From: Karstenula rhodostoma CBS 690.94
Taxonomy: Eukaryota; Ascomycota; Dothideomycetes; Pleosporales; Didymosphaeriaceae
Assembly: GCA_010093485.1 (NCBI GenBank)
Contig: MU001498.1
Location: 611,697-675,696 of the forward strand
Direction of reading: 5' to 3'
Length of the DNA: 64,000 nucleotides
In this document: positions 25,100 to 39,171 of the stretch, in pieces
Numbering within the stretch: the stretch's first letter is position 1
Layout of the letters: every line of letters starts with the position of its first letter
The notes under the pieces: model-generated
Databases searched by the model: none
What the model was told of the DNA's origin: nothing
The model's input: only the letters and a program-made list of their open reading frames with translations
Translations under genes and position numbers: made by a program

Positions 25100-26064
25100 T
25101 GCCTGTCGAGATCCTCGCCAGCATGTCGTGCCCGGCCTCCACGCGCCTGGATGCATCCGCTTGCTCTGATCCGATGGCTGCGTCGTGACCCCCGCCGAGT
25201 GACACCTGAATCTGTCCGCCCCAGCCCGCCGCCCTCGACCTCGTCCAGTGCGAGCTGCAAACGCCAGGGCCGCCGCGCTTCCTAATCCGCCGGAGATGAT
25301 ACATCTTGTGGGCTCTCAATGCCAGCCTCTCTTCAATGTGACGCGACTAGCGTCGAAACGCCCCAAGACGCTCACCCCCACACGATGCAACTTGACACTA
25401 ACCCTGGCGCAGCCACCCAAGCCTGCGAGCTCGACTGGACCACGCCCCCGTCCCGTCTCCGATCAGGGATCACCATGCCGTGGGCACACGCTGAGATGCC
25501 AGCCTGCCTGATCCCGGGCCCGCTGTCGCGCTTATCCCATCCCATCTGCACATGCACACTCATGGCACGCTGCCCGTACCGTGCCCATAGCAGGGATCCC
25601 TTTCACAATACCCATCCCTCCTAGCACACACAAAAACAGTTGCCTCGCGTCAAACATCGCTGGGCCCTTTTTCCATCACGCCTTGGCTGCATGCCGACTG
25701 CTCACCCTGTTCTGCATCTCCATCTCCGGCTGCCCTCCGTAGCTAGCCTGTTCGGTATACTCCACAGTACCGTCATCCTTGCTGCTCGCGGGATGCGTAG
25801 AGTAGCCTTCGATTCGCAAATCTATGTATATGTACAACCCCCAAACTCCCCTCCAACCACAAGCGGTGCCACTCGATATACCCTCCACACCGCCAGCTAA
25901 TCACCATATACCTCCCACGCCAGACCTCTCATCCCGTCTCGTGTATACATATCGCTTCCCGGACCACTGATACTCACATAGCCACCGTCTCGGCTCAGCG
26001 TGTCCGCTCCTCAGCTATCCAACCGTCTAGTGGCCATAGCCTTGCCTTATCCCGCCAGCCAGCA

Positions 26065-27630
<1,566 letters not shown>

Positions 27631-30600
27631 ATATCGGGTTTCAACACAGTGGCTTTGACGTACGACTACCTGTACATGGAAAAGAGGGCACAGTCACGAA
27701 GCGTGAGCTAAGGTGCCAGGCAATACGCGACAGACGAACATCATGCGTTGCTTTGGGTCGAGGAGTTCGGATGGTGGGGCATGATACCCAACCTGCAGCC
27801 TAAAAAGCACGAGTCCAGGTTTTTTTCTTCTATGTTTTTCGGTCCACTGTAGCGTTTACGATCATCGTTATCATCAACACCATTAGAAGCAGCCGTTGAT
27901 TCAGTTCTGCAGTGTACAGAGGCCACTCTTGTATCTATCTCCGGCTTTCTGGTAAAACTCTGGTATGACGAGGCTAGCAGGGGCGCCGGTCGCTCGCAGA
28001 TACCCTTGGCTCACATTGTATGTACATGCATGCATTGAAAATTTTTCATGACCCTCCCCCCTGATCCTGCGTGCAAGGCGCAACTGGGTCGATCCAGGCG
28101 TGGAAATCTCGGTCAGCAACGGGGGGCAGCGGCTATTCCCGCAAGACGCCCAAAGCCGACGACTTAGGGGGGCATATAATAAACATCGCAGCCCCTCTCG
28201 CGCTCGCAGCCAATCGACTAGCGAAAACGACATGTCATTTCGTAGCAACCACGTCCTCTCTCGCCCAACGCTGGACGGGGTGTCCCTGCCGGAGCGTTCA
28301 CCGCTAGACGTACTCGAGCCACCTCATACGTGCGTGCGTGCAGGCAGGCGGGCGGGCTCCAGCGCGTAGGTAGCAAACGGCTCACTCCGAGCTGCTGCTG
28401 CTACGTGGGCGCGGCAGCCGAAGTGCCTCGTCGGAAGTCGAGCTGCCTGTGTGAGCGTCGTCGTTGGAAGTCGGGTGACCCGCTCATTCACGGTCCGGGC
28501 CCTCCTCGCTGCGCGTCCGTCCGCCCGCCCCGCCCGCAGAGCGCGAGAGGCTTATCAAGAGCCTCGCGCGCGCGCCCGGAGATGTGTAATCCCCATGCCA
28601 TGGCGTCAGAGACGTACCTACTACGTGGGGAGGCGCAGATAGGTAGTCGTGACCGCGAGGGCGAGCGCGGCGTGCTAGCGTAGATGCAAGCGTAGTCGTG
28701 GTGTTGAGACCCCCGCCCTGCGTACATACACAACTACGATGACCTGGCTAGCCATAGTCTACACATGTACCAACCTTCTACACAGACCCGCGGTTCTGGC
28801 GTCGAGCAGGCCCGATTGCGGGCGGGATGGCCGCGCTTAGTAGGACCTTCGACGAGATCTGATGGCGCGCGTGAACGGGGGCGAGACGTGGTGGGGCCGC
28901 GCAGCACAGTATAGGCTGCTTGCTTGCGTCCATCCATCCCGCGCGATGCTCCCATCCCACCTTCGCTTTCGCTTTCCAGCCTGGCCTATCACCGCTTCCC
29001 CTGGCCTCAGGCGTGCGATGCCACCTCTACACGGTGAGTGTGGTATGACGTTGGGACGCTGTTCAGAGCGGAGGAGATGCAGCGACAGGGAAATGCTTGC
29101 GCAAAAGTGCACCGAGTAGTAGAAGCCTGCGACTACGTACCCAGCCACTCGCTGATAACGATTGACCAAAGGTGCCATGTCTTCAATACGTCTGATGGCA
29201 GATACTGTACGCTGCTTGCGTGATGATCGCCGTCTTTAGCGGCGATCGGACGGCGGGCCCGCTTTTCTCTAGGGGCCGGTCGATGACGTACGGTCGGAGA
29301 AAGACTGGGAGCTCATGCGGTTACATGCACTTGGGCCGCATGTTGTCGGGCCCGTCGTTGGTCCTTCCTATTGCGGGAGCATGGAACGAGCAACAATCTG
29401 CCTCTCCCGGGTAAGTCGGTGACAGTCTGGTCCCAGCGCTGCAACAATGGACTCCTGAGGGATCACAGTTGCTTGGGACGCGCTGTCGCACGGCCCGAGC
29501 CCGGCTTCAACAAATTGCGCAACCCCATGCTCACAAATAGGCCGCAGCAACGACAGCCTCTGAGCGACAACCAGCCCGCGCTACCCCCTCAAACCACTCA
29601 CTCACCACCGGACCAACGTTGACACACACAACGCATTGCCTCTAAAAGCACGGGCAAGTCTGGACCCCTTTCCTGGCCTCGCTATGCCATTTCGCTGAAG
29701 CCCGACTTGACTTGCAATTGCCCGATGCTGCCCACGTGTCTGGCCCCCACCAACCCTACCTCCCATGTCATCCTGATCCTATTCCCAGAGGCTAGTGTTC
29801 GGATTGCGCACGTGGATGGATTCGAGGGCGCGTCTGTTGGCCATTTATAGTCGACATGGTGGAGGGGCCGTGTAGACGCCGAGGAATGTTTCTATCGACT
29901 GCCAAACGCGGCGTGGGCGAGCGAAAACACGAGGGCGGAACGAGTCCGGCACGCTCTGCAGACTAGCTCCCCTGGCGCGCGTTGCAAGGCTACGAGAGAT
30001 TCATCTAATGCCTCAATCTCAACGCTGCGAGGCTGCGTGGTTTTGGAAGTCGGTAAGCAGACATGCAAGGCGAAAGAGTTGGCCGTGGCAGGGCTGCGAT
30101 GCAGCGAGGTATTTTTGGGACGGCGAAATCTGGACACCTTCCACCAACAGATCTACGGCGCTGCCGCCACGCTGAGGACCGACCTGGTTGCTGGGACCAT
30201 CTCCTCTTTCCACTCACGATGCATCGAATCGCAGCACGCGCGTGCGCAACCCCAGAACGTGAACGTCCCTGTGTACGACATTGGACCCGTGTCCCGGTAC
30301 GCGCCGCGCCCGGCCCTGTATGCTGAGCAAACCCAGCTGAGCTCCCTTTGCATCGCCGTACCACACGCCTCCATCGTCGGCGTTGCGCGCACCATCGCCG
30401 CGCACCCTGCCATGCCGTGTAAGAAGAGCAAGCCGTTTCGCCACGGTGCAACACGCCGACCCCGTCCTCTGGAACCACAGCTCCATCCACCAGCTCGGGT
30501 CTTCCGGCATGTTCCTTCGCAGCAGCCTTGACTTCCCCCGCATGCCTCCACGATAACTGTCGCCGAACCACATCCGCCGTCACCCTTCCACAGTCGCACT

Positions 30601-32920
30601 TTGCCGCCCGATCCACTCCCCTGGATACCCCCCCGATCACGATTCCAACGCCTCGGGGCAAGAGACACCACGATGCCGCATCGAAAGTACCCTGCTGCTT
30701 GTTACATCGCAGCTGTGGTTACCGAGGGGTCGCGGGATGGTGGGAGCCAGGGCTGGACGCCGTGCTCTTTGTGCTAATATGCGAACTCGATCGGTTACTC
30801 CATCGAGAGGCGACGTGGAGGGCACGCCGATATGGCGTGTCATTCACCGGTGCGATGCAGGCGTGTCTACAAAGATTCTGCGGAGCACCTGCAGGTCCTG
30901 GGTCTGGGGATGGCTCCGAGGGGTGAGAGACGGCGGCTCAGATTCGCTTTGGAAGTGAGATGCAAGAGGATCGCGGGGATCGCGGACGTCTGTCGACTTG
31001 TCAATGTGCGGTGTACACGCAGGGACATGCACTTGGGTCATTTGACTGTCCTTGGCTCTAACGTCGTCTCGAGCGTGGTGCAACCTCGATCGACGTGTTC
31101 TTTGCACTGGACGTCTCGCCATGTCTGTCTGTGTTGCACAGCTATCGTACGATACACTACCCGACATATCGTCGTGTCAATAAGAAAGTTGGGCAATCAA
31201 ACTTCAAATCGTTCGTTCGTTCACTTTCAATACACGACATTCCATCCTGTCCACACTTTTCGCGAACAACCGCACACCTTCCTTAGTCTCAAACCTCCCC
31301 CTCTCTACCACCACCACTCGCCTCCCCTAAAACACTACCTCCCACATAACCACCGCTAAACCCCAAACACCCAGAACCTCCTCCACCCCCACCCCCAACT
31401 CCCACTCCCACCATCCCTCTCACCCATCCCATCCCACGCCCTCACCCCAATCGGCCCGAATCCGCGCAAAATCGCAAAATCACCGACTCGCACCCTCCCC
31501 TCCCCGTCCCCGAACCGCCGACCGCGGCCGCCCATGCCAGCGGCCCGAGTCCGAGTCCGCCCCGGGTAAATTGCACCCTGGGAAAACCTTATCGCGACAT
31601 CAGCGCGCGCACCCCACACAATCAGCACCCCATCTGCTTCGCGACACGTGGGGCGCGTGCGCGTTACCTCAGTGCACGCCGCGCGGAGATAGGTGTGGGA
31701 TGGATTGCGCGTTTGGAGGGGGGATTGCGTGCGGCAGGAGGGGGATGGATGGATGGTTGGGGAAGGGTTTGTCACGGGGCTGCGGTAGGTATGTAGGATG
31801 ATGGGGGTGTGCATGTATGGGGGACGTGGATGGATGGGATGGGATGGGATGGGATGGGATGGGATGGACGGGGGTGGTGGAGTCGCTTGGTCTGGTCTGG
31901 TCTGGTCTGGTCTGGTCGTGGGTAGGTGGTCGTATCCGAGGCGAGGGGTGGTGCCGCCGATGCAGCGTCGCTTATCTGGTATCTCTTGTGCGGCGTGGTG
32001 TGCGGCGGGGGACTTTTGATGGTTGAGCTGGGGTGGGGATAGGTAGGTAGGTGGGAGAGATAGAGATAGGGGTGGAGATAGCGGTGTGATGTGGGATGAG
32101 ATGATAGATCTTTTGACGGGGAGACGAGAGATAGCGTGCGCGGAGATGTGCAGACCGGACGCGGTCTGTTGCGCAAGGTCATCTGGCGTGAGCCACCGCG
32201 ATACCTTGCATGATAGTTAGAAACTCGTATACCGCGGCGTAGAGACATCGTGATACGTTAAACCGTCACGTTTGCACCACACGATCGTGTATCTGTCGCC
32301 CTGGTGTGTTGATCGAGTCTATAACTGGAGCGCTACTAGCCACTCTTTTCCATCGAGCGGATCTCGCAATCGCGCCCGCATCAAGCTTTTTAAATCGATC
32401 CATCGGCAATGCCATCTGCCCGTGGAACTATCATAGCTTCGTGATGCATACGCGACTGTCCACAAGCAGCTAGTATAGTCGCGAGGCTGGCGATCGTGGA
32501 GATCCTCGATAGATCCATACATTGATGGTGTTGCAGATCAACACTGCCGGATGATCGAGGAGGCGAAAGTGGTAGAATTCGGATCCGACAGCATGGATGT
32601 CGTTCCATCTTCTGATCAAACGCCGAGAAGCTTTCTGCTCGTCGAAGCTTCCACGATTATTTACTTGGCAGTATAGCTTATGATGAGATTGATTATAATA
32701 CGTCCTGAATGTAGTGACTCGACCGTGCATAGCCGATAGACACGTTCACCGGAGAGTGGATTCGGCTTTCCCTAGGAAGAACTCAACCGTCGCCAAATTA
32801 ACACAGGTGTTTGGGTTCTAAGGCTACGAAGTTTTAAACACCACAATGCAATATCAAGGTTACAAAGTAGCGTAATGCAATGCATCAGAGGTTTTCATTG
32901 TACCTGGAGCCAGATCCCTC
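27631..32920. other. Gene-poor region between convergent genes
   Basis: About 5.3 kb between the AZF1-like stop and the amine oxidase stop. Convergent neighbours should not need a large promoter here, so the size is notable. Frames of 100-220 codons occur on both strands (for example 30005-30661 -), all overlapping and without motifs or credible splice partners. The centre is G/C-rich with simple repeats; 32.2-32.9 kb becomes AT-richer. I see no supported gene, tRNA or transposon. Unannotated non-coding transcription is possible. Confidence 0.5.
31836..31915. repeat. Pentamer repeats (GGGAT)n and (TCTGG)n
   Basis: Six copies of GGGAT (31836-31865) and, 25 bp later, five copies of TCTGG (31891-31915). 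Both are perfect. The surrounding strand is G-rich. Confidence 0.93.
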
Positions 32921-35448
32921 CTAGTCAACGCCCAGCACCTCCTCGAACGGGTGGTTAGGGTCATAAGGATACTTCCTAACCACTACATCGCCTACATATT
33001 CCCATAGCTCTTGATTGACATCGGCAATTTCGTTATTCAACGGGCAGATGTCAGTCTTCTGGCCGAATGTCTCGACGCCAGTCGCACGCCCCGCATCGTA
33101 ATTGATGCGAACCTGATTAACGGTCTGACGACTCGCGTCTCCAAGCAAATAGTTCAAGGGCATAAACTGCACGCCGGAGTGTGCAGTCGTGAAAACCGTG
33201 TTCGGCAAGTCTCCCGTATGGGGAATATGGTGCATGCCAAGGTTGATCCACGCGACAAGGTCTTCCTGGACGAGGCTCTCGCCGTCGAAGAAGCGGTCGA
33301 AGTTGATAGGTGGGTCGTTGACGTCCTGCGAGTTGTAGGGGTGCGAGCTGGTGAGTTCGGTGTCTTTCTGCTTTGTGAATTGGAGGTCGTATCCTGCCCA
33401 ATTCGCCGAGTTCACGGTTGTAGAAGAGTTCTGGATGGTAAGATGGGCGGTTCCTGATGAGGGCAGGATGCGGTAGCCGCGCTTCTCGCCGTACTTGTTG
33501 GTCTCGTTTTGGTTGACGATGATGACTTGCGTCAAGGCGTTCTCGCCAAAGTTGATGCGAGACTCGTCTTCGCTCTCGATGAAGCTTTTCTGGAGTTTCA
33601 TGGTGTTGCGTGGCTTGCCCTGGGACCAGGGGTATGTCTCGGTCGTGGCCACGTTTTTGACTAGTTGCACGGTGTTGGCCGTTCCGAGGATGTCGAAATC
33701 CGCTTTGAAGTTCAGCACGTGGTCGTGCATTGAACCACTCAGTGCATCGTGGATGTGCCAGCCGTAGTCCTCGTTGTTGGCATAGTACGCGCCCTGGATA
33801 TAACCTGAGGCGCGTACGTCGACACCTACAGTACCGTCTTGATAGAAGGAATACGTGAACATGTAGTCGTAGTTTCCAATCGTGGAGACAGATCGGAGGC
33901 TGAAGTAAGTGTTCTTCGTAGCCGATACGTATGACGTGGTGCTATGGCGCTGCTGAGGATAGTCCGCGTCGAATTCGAACAAACAGATGGAGTTGACGTG
34001 AGTATGTGTCGTTTCGGAAACATAGAAGGACGAGTTGAGATATGTCGCGTAGGCAGGGCAATCGTACCCTTCAACGAGCTGGAAAGCGTAGGGTCCAAAC
34101 CCGTAGTAGGAATCGAGATACGCTGTTCCAGATTGATACGGATCAGCGCCAGCATAATGAGCGAGTGCTTCCTAAGGCATGTCAGAGTATTTCTGCGCGT
34201 ATGCGGACGTTTGCCTTACTTGTAGTCCGAGTTCATAGATGATTCGGTCGCCCTTGTACTTGATATCGTAAAGTGTGAGACCAGTGTCCCTGGAGAAGCC
34301 CACGTAAAAGCTAAAGTCCATCCACTCAACGTATTTCTCGTTCACATCAACCGAGTAACGTGATCCGGCGGGTGCGATAGCCATTGGCGGAGACAGGGTG
34401 TCCATGGGAAGAACAGGTCCACTCTGATCGGTGGTAGCCCAGGGTCCGTCGATGTTGATCGGCAGTTTCACGAAACCAGGGCTAAAGAAAGCGTCTTTGA
34501 AAGCCTCAGTCGAATCGTACCAGATATCATTATAGAACCAACCGATCAGCTTCCATTGAGATGGGTCTCTTCCGGTTTGGTCCACTAAGAAGTATAAGCC
34601 TAGAGAAAGGATGGAAGTGGTATCGAAGTCCGTTGCGCTCTTGTGAACGAACATGTACCAACTGGTAATGCGGTCGTCCTCTTGACCCATTGGATCTATT
34701 CCCCACATAGTAATCGTATCGTTATCATGGCCAAGAGCCGTGCCGTTCCATAGTTCGAGAGTAATGTCTTTGATAGATGCGCTTGTAGGGTAGAGGAGCT
34801 TCTCGTATAGTGTGTCGTCATTCGCACCGAGATTCCGCACCCGACCTTCAGTTTTCCGCGTGTGGTAGTAGTCCAGGGGTTGCCATTTTGTAACATTAGC
34901 CACAATTGGTAAAGGTCCAACCAAAATATCAGCATAGTAAGGCTCCTCAGTTGCTCGGATGTTGAGAACAACATGGGCATAGCGATCAGGAGCTGGACCG
35001 GAACCATCGAGATACGCCACGACGTCAGTTTTGTTTGGGCGTTGCAGCTCAACAAGCAAGCTTCGTCCATCAGTGTGACTCGTTACGTATCAGGGAAGAA
35101 CACTTACACAGAGTTGTCCCATTCTTCGGCCTTCTCACTGGTTGTCAAATTTAGATTCGACTGCTCGAAGAGCCAGTAAGCCACGGACGCAGCTTCTTGG
35201 TCAGTGAAGCCTTCCCACACGTTGGGGATCGGGGCAGTGACAGCTGCCGCAGTATCGCCACAGACAGGCGCTTCTGGACTTGTATTGTTCGAATATTGAC
35301 GCTTTGCCTGCCGTGAGTCATGTGGTATGACTCTGTGACCGCGACCGCTCTTGACCCATGTAGCTTTTGCTTCAGGTGCTGGCGCACTATGAACCAAGAT
35401 CGGAATGATGGAGAAACAAAGAGCCGACAAAGCAGTGTGAAACTTCAT
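32921..35448 (-). CDS. Secreted copper amine oxidase
   Basis: Three exons: 35448-35108, 35060-34220, 34171-32921; 810 residues. A signal peptide (MKFHTALSALCFSIIPILVH, cut near SAPAPEA) is followed by a basic stretch, then N-terminal domains with VELQRPNKTDVVAYLDGSGP and the large catalytic beta-sandwich domain. Key residues are present: the proposed catalytic-base segment GTAYLDSYYGFG, the topaquinone motif T-I-G-N-Y-D-Y (modified Tyr about 495), copper ligands H-D-H (about 543 and 545) and a third His in LGMHHIPH (about 708/709). Such enzymes oxidise primary amines to aldehyde, ammonia and peroxide, releasing nitrogen. There are many N-glycosylation sites, and the first-exon donor is GT/GTAAGT. 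Start and length fit secreted fungal members. Several GATA sites lie upstream. Confidence 0.93.
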
Positions 35449-37348
35449 CTTGGCACGTCCACCGATGGAGAAGGCTCTGATGGTTCACTACAATCACATG
35501 GTGAGTTACTCTGGTCTATATAATGTTCGAACGAACAATCTTACGCAACGCTACCGTCGCCGATTACGAACCGGCACTTCGTCATGACCGATAACGCGGA
35601 TAGTGTGTATAAGCTACCACTGTGAGTGAATGTGGGGTCAGTACGAATGTCCACATAACTACCTAACGTGGGGTAATGATGTTCGGTATGCCGTCCAAAC
35701 TGTAGATAGTACCGGCATCGTATAGCGAGCCTAATGCAAGAAGATTGTATTACTGCCGATGTCGGCTGATCAAGTTGTAGCTTGCATCTTGACAGACCGA
35801 AGTTTTATCGGTTCATCTCGGCCTAGCTGATGATAACGTTGAAAATTGTTCTTCTCCCAATGAAGGATGTCTCTACGAAATTAGCATATGGAATTTAAAG
35901 AGTTGTTCAGCAAGAAAGTAACCAGTAAAAATCTCCAGCTATGAACTCTAACTTCGGTCGTTCTCGGTACAGTTCTCGAAGAGTTCAGACATGGTTCCAA
36001 GCTAACCTTCGCGCTTGGAAAATCGAGCCACTTCGAGTTTAACACGAGCAGTGGAGCTTTCTAGAGTTTATCAATTCTCGGTTCCTATCGCTATGTGCAT
36101 ATTGCGATAAGGAATGGAACGTTAAAAACTGTTTGAGCTTCGGAACAAGCCTTAAGCGGTCTAATGCACTGCCTTAGTGGGGCAAGTCCATGCGAGGAAA
36201 TCCTGTTCCGGTCCCCGTAGGCTCCGACGACATTCACAACCCAGAAAGTCCACAATTGCGGCTCGATTCTGTGCGCGCGAGAAAGACTAGGAACGTTACT
36301 GTGCAGGAGTCGGGCCAACGGCGCTATCTGATAATGGCAGGTTTTCGAACCGTTGACACACAAATAAGCATGCAATTACCCTCAATCGCCTACCATGCAT
36401 GTATATGGCATCGCGGAACTATTCCGAGCTGTTTAAAGGTCCAACCCGCGCGTTTAGAGAAGTTGATATATCTTCTCGAGGATACATGAGGTGGAAGACT
36501 CCGAAACAATCTTGGAGATGGAGCAGGAAAGCGAAAGGCCCGAAAGCCCAGATGGCGCCTGGGCGTTATATGTTCCGACCCATTGGAAAGGACTACATTG
36601 ACCAGAGTCCGGGGCATTGCATGGAGTGCTACTCAGGTTGTTTTACACCGGCACCGAATGGCGTGCTGTCAACATTATCGTTGCCGGTAACATTTCGTCT
36701 GAATATGTGTTGACCACCCGACTTTTCTGCAGACCATCTAATCGATCGATCTGATAAGATGCAATTTCAAAATTATGGGGAAAGGCGAGGAGTTCCGGCC
36801 GGATCATATCACGTGAAGACGCGGTCGCGGGCGCGCAGTGAACCTGTCGTAGAGTCGTTCTGACGGGAGCTTATGAGGCGGTGTGGATCTTTGTAGGCGT
36901 CGAAAGATTGTCAGGCCGGTTTTGAACCCCTTTTCTCAGGGCTGGCCGGTGCGGAACGGACTGGGCGACAATGAGGCGACGAAAAGGCAAGTAGCTGACG
37001 AGCATGAGGTGACCTGGATCTGTGCGGGACGCGATATTGCCGGTCCGCCTGGAGGAGGGTGGGGACGACTGAGTCCATCCATTGGCTGCTGGCCATCGAA
37101 ATTGGCGGCTTTAAGGCTTAGCGCTGTTTCCTGTGCCTGAGGCCGGGAGCGCATCTTTAATAATAATACTGAGAGGCCGTCCTCGAAACACCACGCCCTA
37201 TTCCCTCGTTGTCCCTTTTTCCGTGGTAGTGTTGCTGCAAGTCTCGCGTAGGCGTCTTTCCCGCGCCGAAACCTCTCCTTCGCAGCTGCCCGAGGCCAAC
37301 CAATCACGCGCATACCGAGGGCTGCTCGCCGCCACAGCACCGCCCGCC
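35449..37348. promoter_or_regulatory. Divergent region between amine oxidase and ERG3
   Basis: A 1.9-kb interval without a gene. The half near the amine oxidase is AT-richer and contains GATA motifs: CGATAA near 35589, TGATAA at 35831-35836, its reverse complement at 36068-36073, and CGATAA at 36105-36110. Sites of this form bind AreA/NIT2-type nitrogen regulators, which would suit an amine oxidase; binding is inferred. The half near ERG3 contains a palindromic E-box, listed separately, and a pyrimidine-rich leader from about 37195. Confidence 0.5.
36808..36816. promoter_or_regulatory. Palindromic E-box (ATCACGTGA) upstream of ERG3
   Basis: ATCACGTGA lies about 530 bp upstream of the ERG3 start. 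bHLH factors, including SREBP-type sterol regulators, bind CACGTG or related sterol elements, so a role in ERG3 control is possible. A single site carries little weight. Confidence 0.35.
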
Positions 37349-38466
37349 ATGGATCTCGTCCTCGAAGCATTTGACACGTTCCTATTCGATCCCCTCTATG
37401 CGACATTTCTGCCCGCGAAGACGCCTGGTCTTGCCCCTAATGGCACCTATTCGAGCTTCAAAGAGGTGCCCACCGCCGCTCCGTATACGGCGCAAAACAC
37501 CTGGACATATGAGCCGGCGAGCCAGTACCTGAGCTTTGAGCCCGGAAAGTATGCTTACATGAGCCAATGGCCTCGCGACGACTGGCGCCGGCAGCTGGTG
37601 ACCTTGTTCCTCATCACCTGGTACGTCCTGGCTACAGACAGCACTCTCTTGCTTCCGGCGCATCTAACACGCCACCTAGGATCTTTGGCCTCCTCATCTA
37701 CTATGTCTTCGCCACGCTTTCATACGTCTTCATCTTCGACAAGGCGACCTTCAGCCACCCGAAATACCTCAAGAACCAGATCAGTCTGGAGATGCGCCAG
37801 ACCAACACCGCCCTTCCCATAATGGCTGTCTTTACCGCCCCTCTCTTTCTCCTCGAAGTCCGCGGATACTCGAAGATTTATGACAACTTCGACGAGGCGC
37901 CGGGCATGTGGTACAACTACATGCAGTTCCCCTTCTTCTTAATGTTCACCGACTTTTGCATATACTGGGTCCACCGCGGCCTGCACCACCCGCTCATCTA
38001 CAAGCACCTCCACAAGCCTCACCACAAGTGGATCATGCCGACTCCCTATGCCTCGCACGCGTTCCATCCCCTCGATGGCTACGCGCAGGGCCTCCCATAC
38101 CACATCTACCCATTCTTGTTCCCGCTCCAGAAGTTCGCCTACGTCTTCCTCTTCATCTTCATCAACATCTGGACCGTCATCATCCACGACGGCGAATATG
38201 TCGCTGAAAACCCCATCATCAACGGCGCCGCATGTCACACGATGCACCACCTGTACTTCAACTTCAACTACGGCCAGTTCACCACGCTATGGGACCGTCT
38301 CGGTGGCAGCTACAAAAAGCCAGCCGACGAGCTCTTCCAGAAGGAACTCAAGATGTGCCAGGCCACGTGGAAGAAGCAGAACGAGGACATCGACAAGATG
38401 ATTTCCGAAGTCGAAGGCTCCGACGATAGGAACTACATGCCTGATGAGCCCAAAAAGATTCGCTAG
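37349..38466 (+). CDS. erg3: Delta(7)-sterol 5(6)-desaturase ERG3
   Basis: Two exons: 37349-37620 and 37680-38466; 352 residues, the usual length. The enzyme introduces the C5-C6 double bond of ergosterol precursors in the endoplasmic reticulum, using O2 and electrons from cytochrome b5. The fatty acid hydroxylase fold is shown by three His clusters that hold a di-iron centre: HRGLHH, HKPHHKW and HTMHHLYF. Membrane segments include FGLLIYYVFATLSYVFIF, LPIMAVFTAPLFLLEV and FAYVFLFIFINIWTVII. The splice joins TW/IFGLL in phase 2. The C-terminus is charged and cytosolic. In yeasts, loss of ERG3 can give azole tolerance; nothing in this copy looks damaged. Confidence 0.95.
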
Positions 38467-39171
38467 GTTGTTTAATTGCACCAAATGTTTTACGCGCCGT
38501 TACGAAGAAGGCCTAGCGCAGGCAGGTAATGGCAGATTGGACTTGTATGATATTGCGTATACCATTGATTTGCGGTCGAGGTTCTGAGAGCTGGCCATTG
38601 TAAAAACATGATGGGTTTGGGAGGCTGGCGCATTCTTATGGTTAATAGTAATGCTGAGGGAATGCGGCCTGGCGTCGTTTCCTCGTCGTTCGTTGTATAT
38701 ATTACAATCTCAAGAAGTTGAGCTTTATTCTTGATTCGGAGCCCGATGATGTGGCATTGACGTGGGATGACAGCGGGTGTGTGCGATCAAGGGTCCAACC
38801 CCACGCTAATTCGTGCGGTCGCGGGAACACCAAACATGGAAACCTTGGCTCCCGAAAGTTTCTGCTCGGTCGGGTTCACTTTGCTGTCACTTGGCGGATG
38901 GCGGAGGTATGTTTTGTCTCCAGATGTCGTGTTAGGATTTGGAATCAAGACCATATATAACCTCGGATACACATTGTCCCCCTACTTTATTGACTTACCC
39001 GCCCTCATAATAATCATATACAATGCATTATTCAAACACTTGGACACACCGGCTATCATGTGCGCAGGCCTCAGTATCACAAGTGATGCTTGCACTGCTA
39101 CAGAGGATCCATCCCGCACAGCATCTATGGAAATCTATTACTACGTCGGATCCAGAATAAAATGAAAATGC
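38467..39171. other. Intergenic, convergent 3' ends
   Basis: About 700 bp between ERG3 and the wax-synthase-like gene. A 132-codon frame at 38767-39165 has hydrophobic content but no family resemblance and sits where two 3' UTRs are expected. I do not call it a gene. Confidence 0.5.

Larger units (their letters stand above)
16113..26064. other. Gene-poor region upstream of the AZF1-like gene
   Basis: Nearly 10 kb in which I cannot support a protein gene. Open frames up to 293 codons exist on both strands (for example 18700-19533 + and 18993-19874 -), but they overlap each other, have Arg/Ser/Pro/Cys-heavy composition and show no motif or family-like start. I found no tRNA B-box in a plausible setting and no rRNA. 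The sequence is not uniformly AT-rich, so it does not look like RIP-degraded transposon. Several short tandem repeats occur, mainly 24.2-25.1 kb. Likely contents are the TUP1 3' UTR, the long promoter and leader of the AZF1-like gene, and possibly non-coding transcripts; all of that is inference. Confidence 0.55.

Noticed and set aside
30005..30661. 218-codon minus-strand frame in the 27.6-32.9 kb gap
   Set aside because: It overlaps other frames on both strands with similar composition and shows no motif or credible start.
36300..36365. tRNA-like B-box word near GGTTTTCGAACC
   Set aside because: No A-box or clover-leaf arms could be built around it.
38767..39165. 132-codon frame with hydrophobic segments after ERG3
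   Set aside because: It lies in the shared 3' region of convergent genes, and I recognise no family or splice support.
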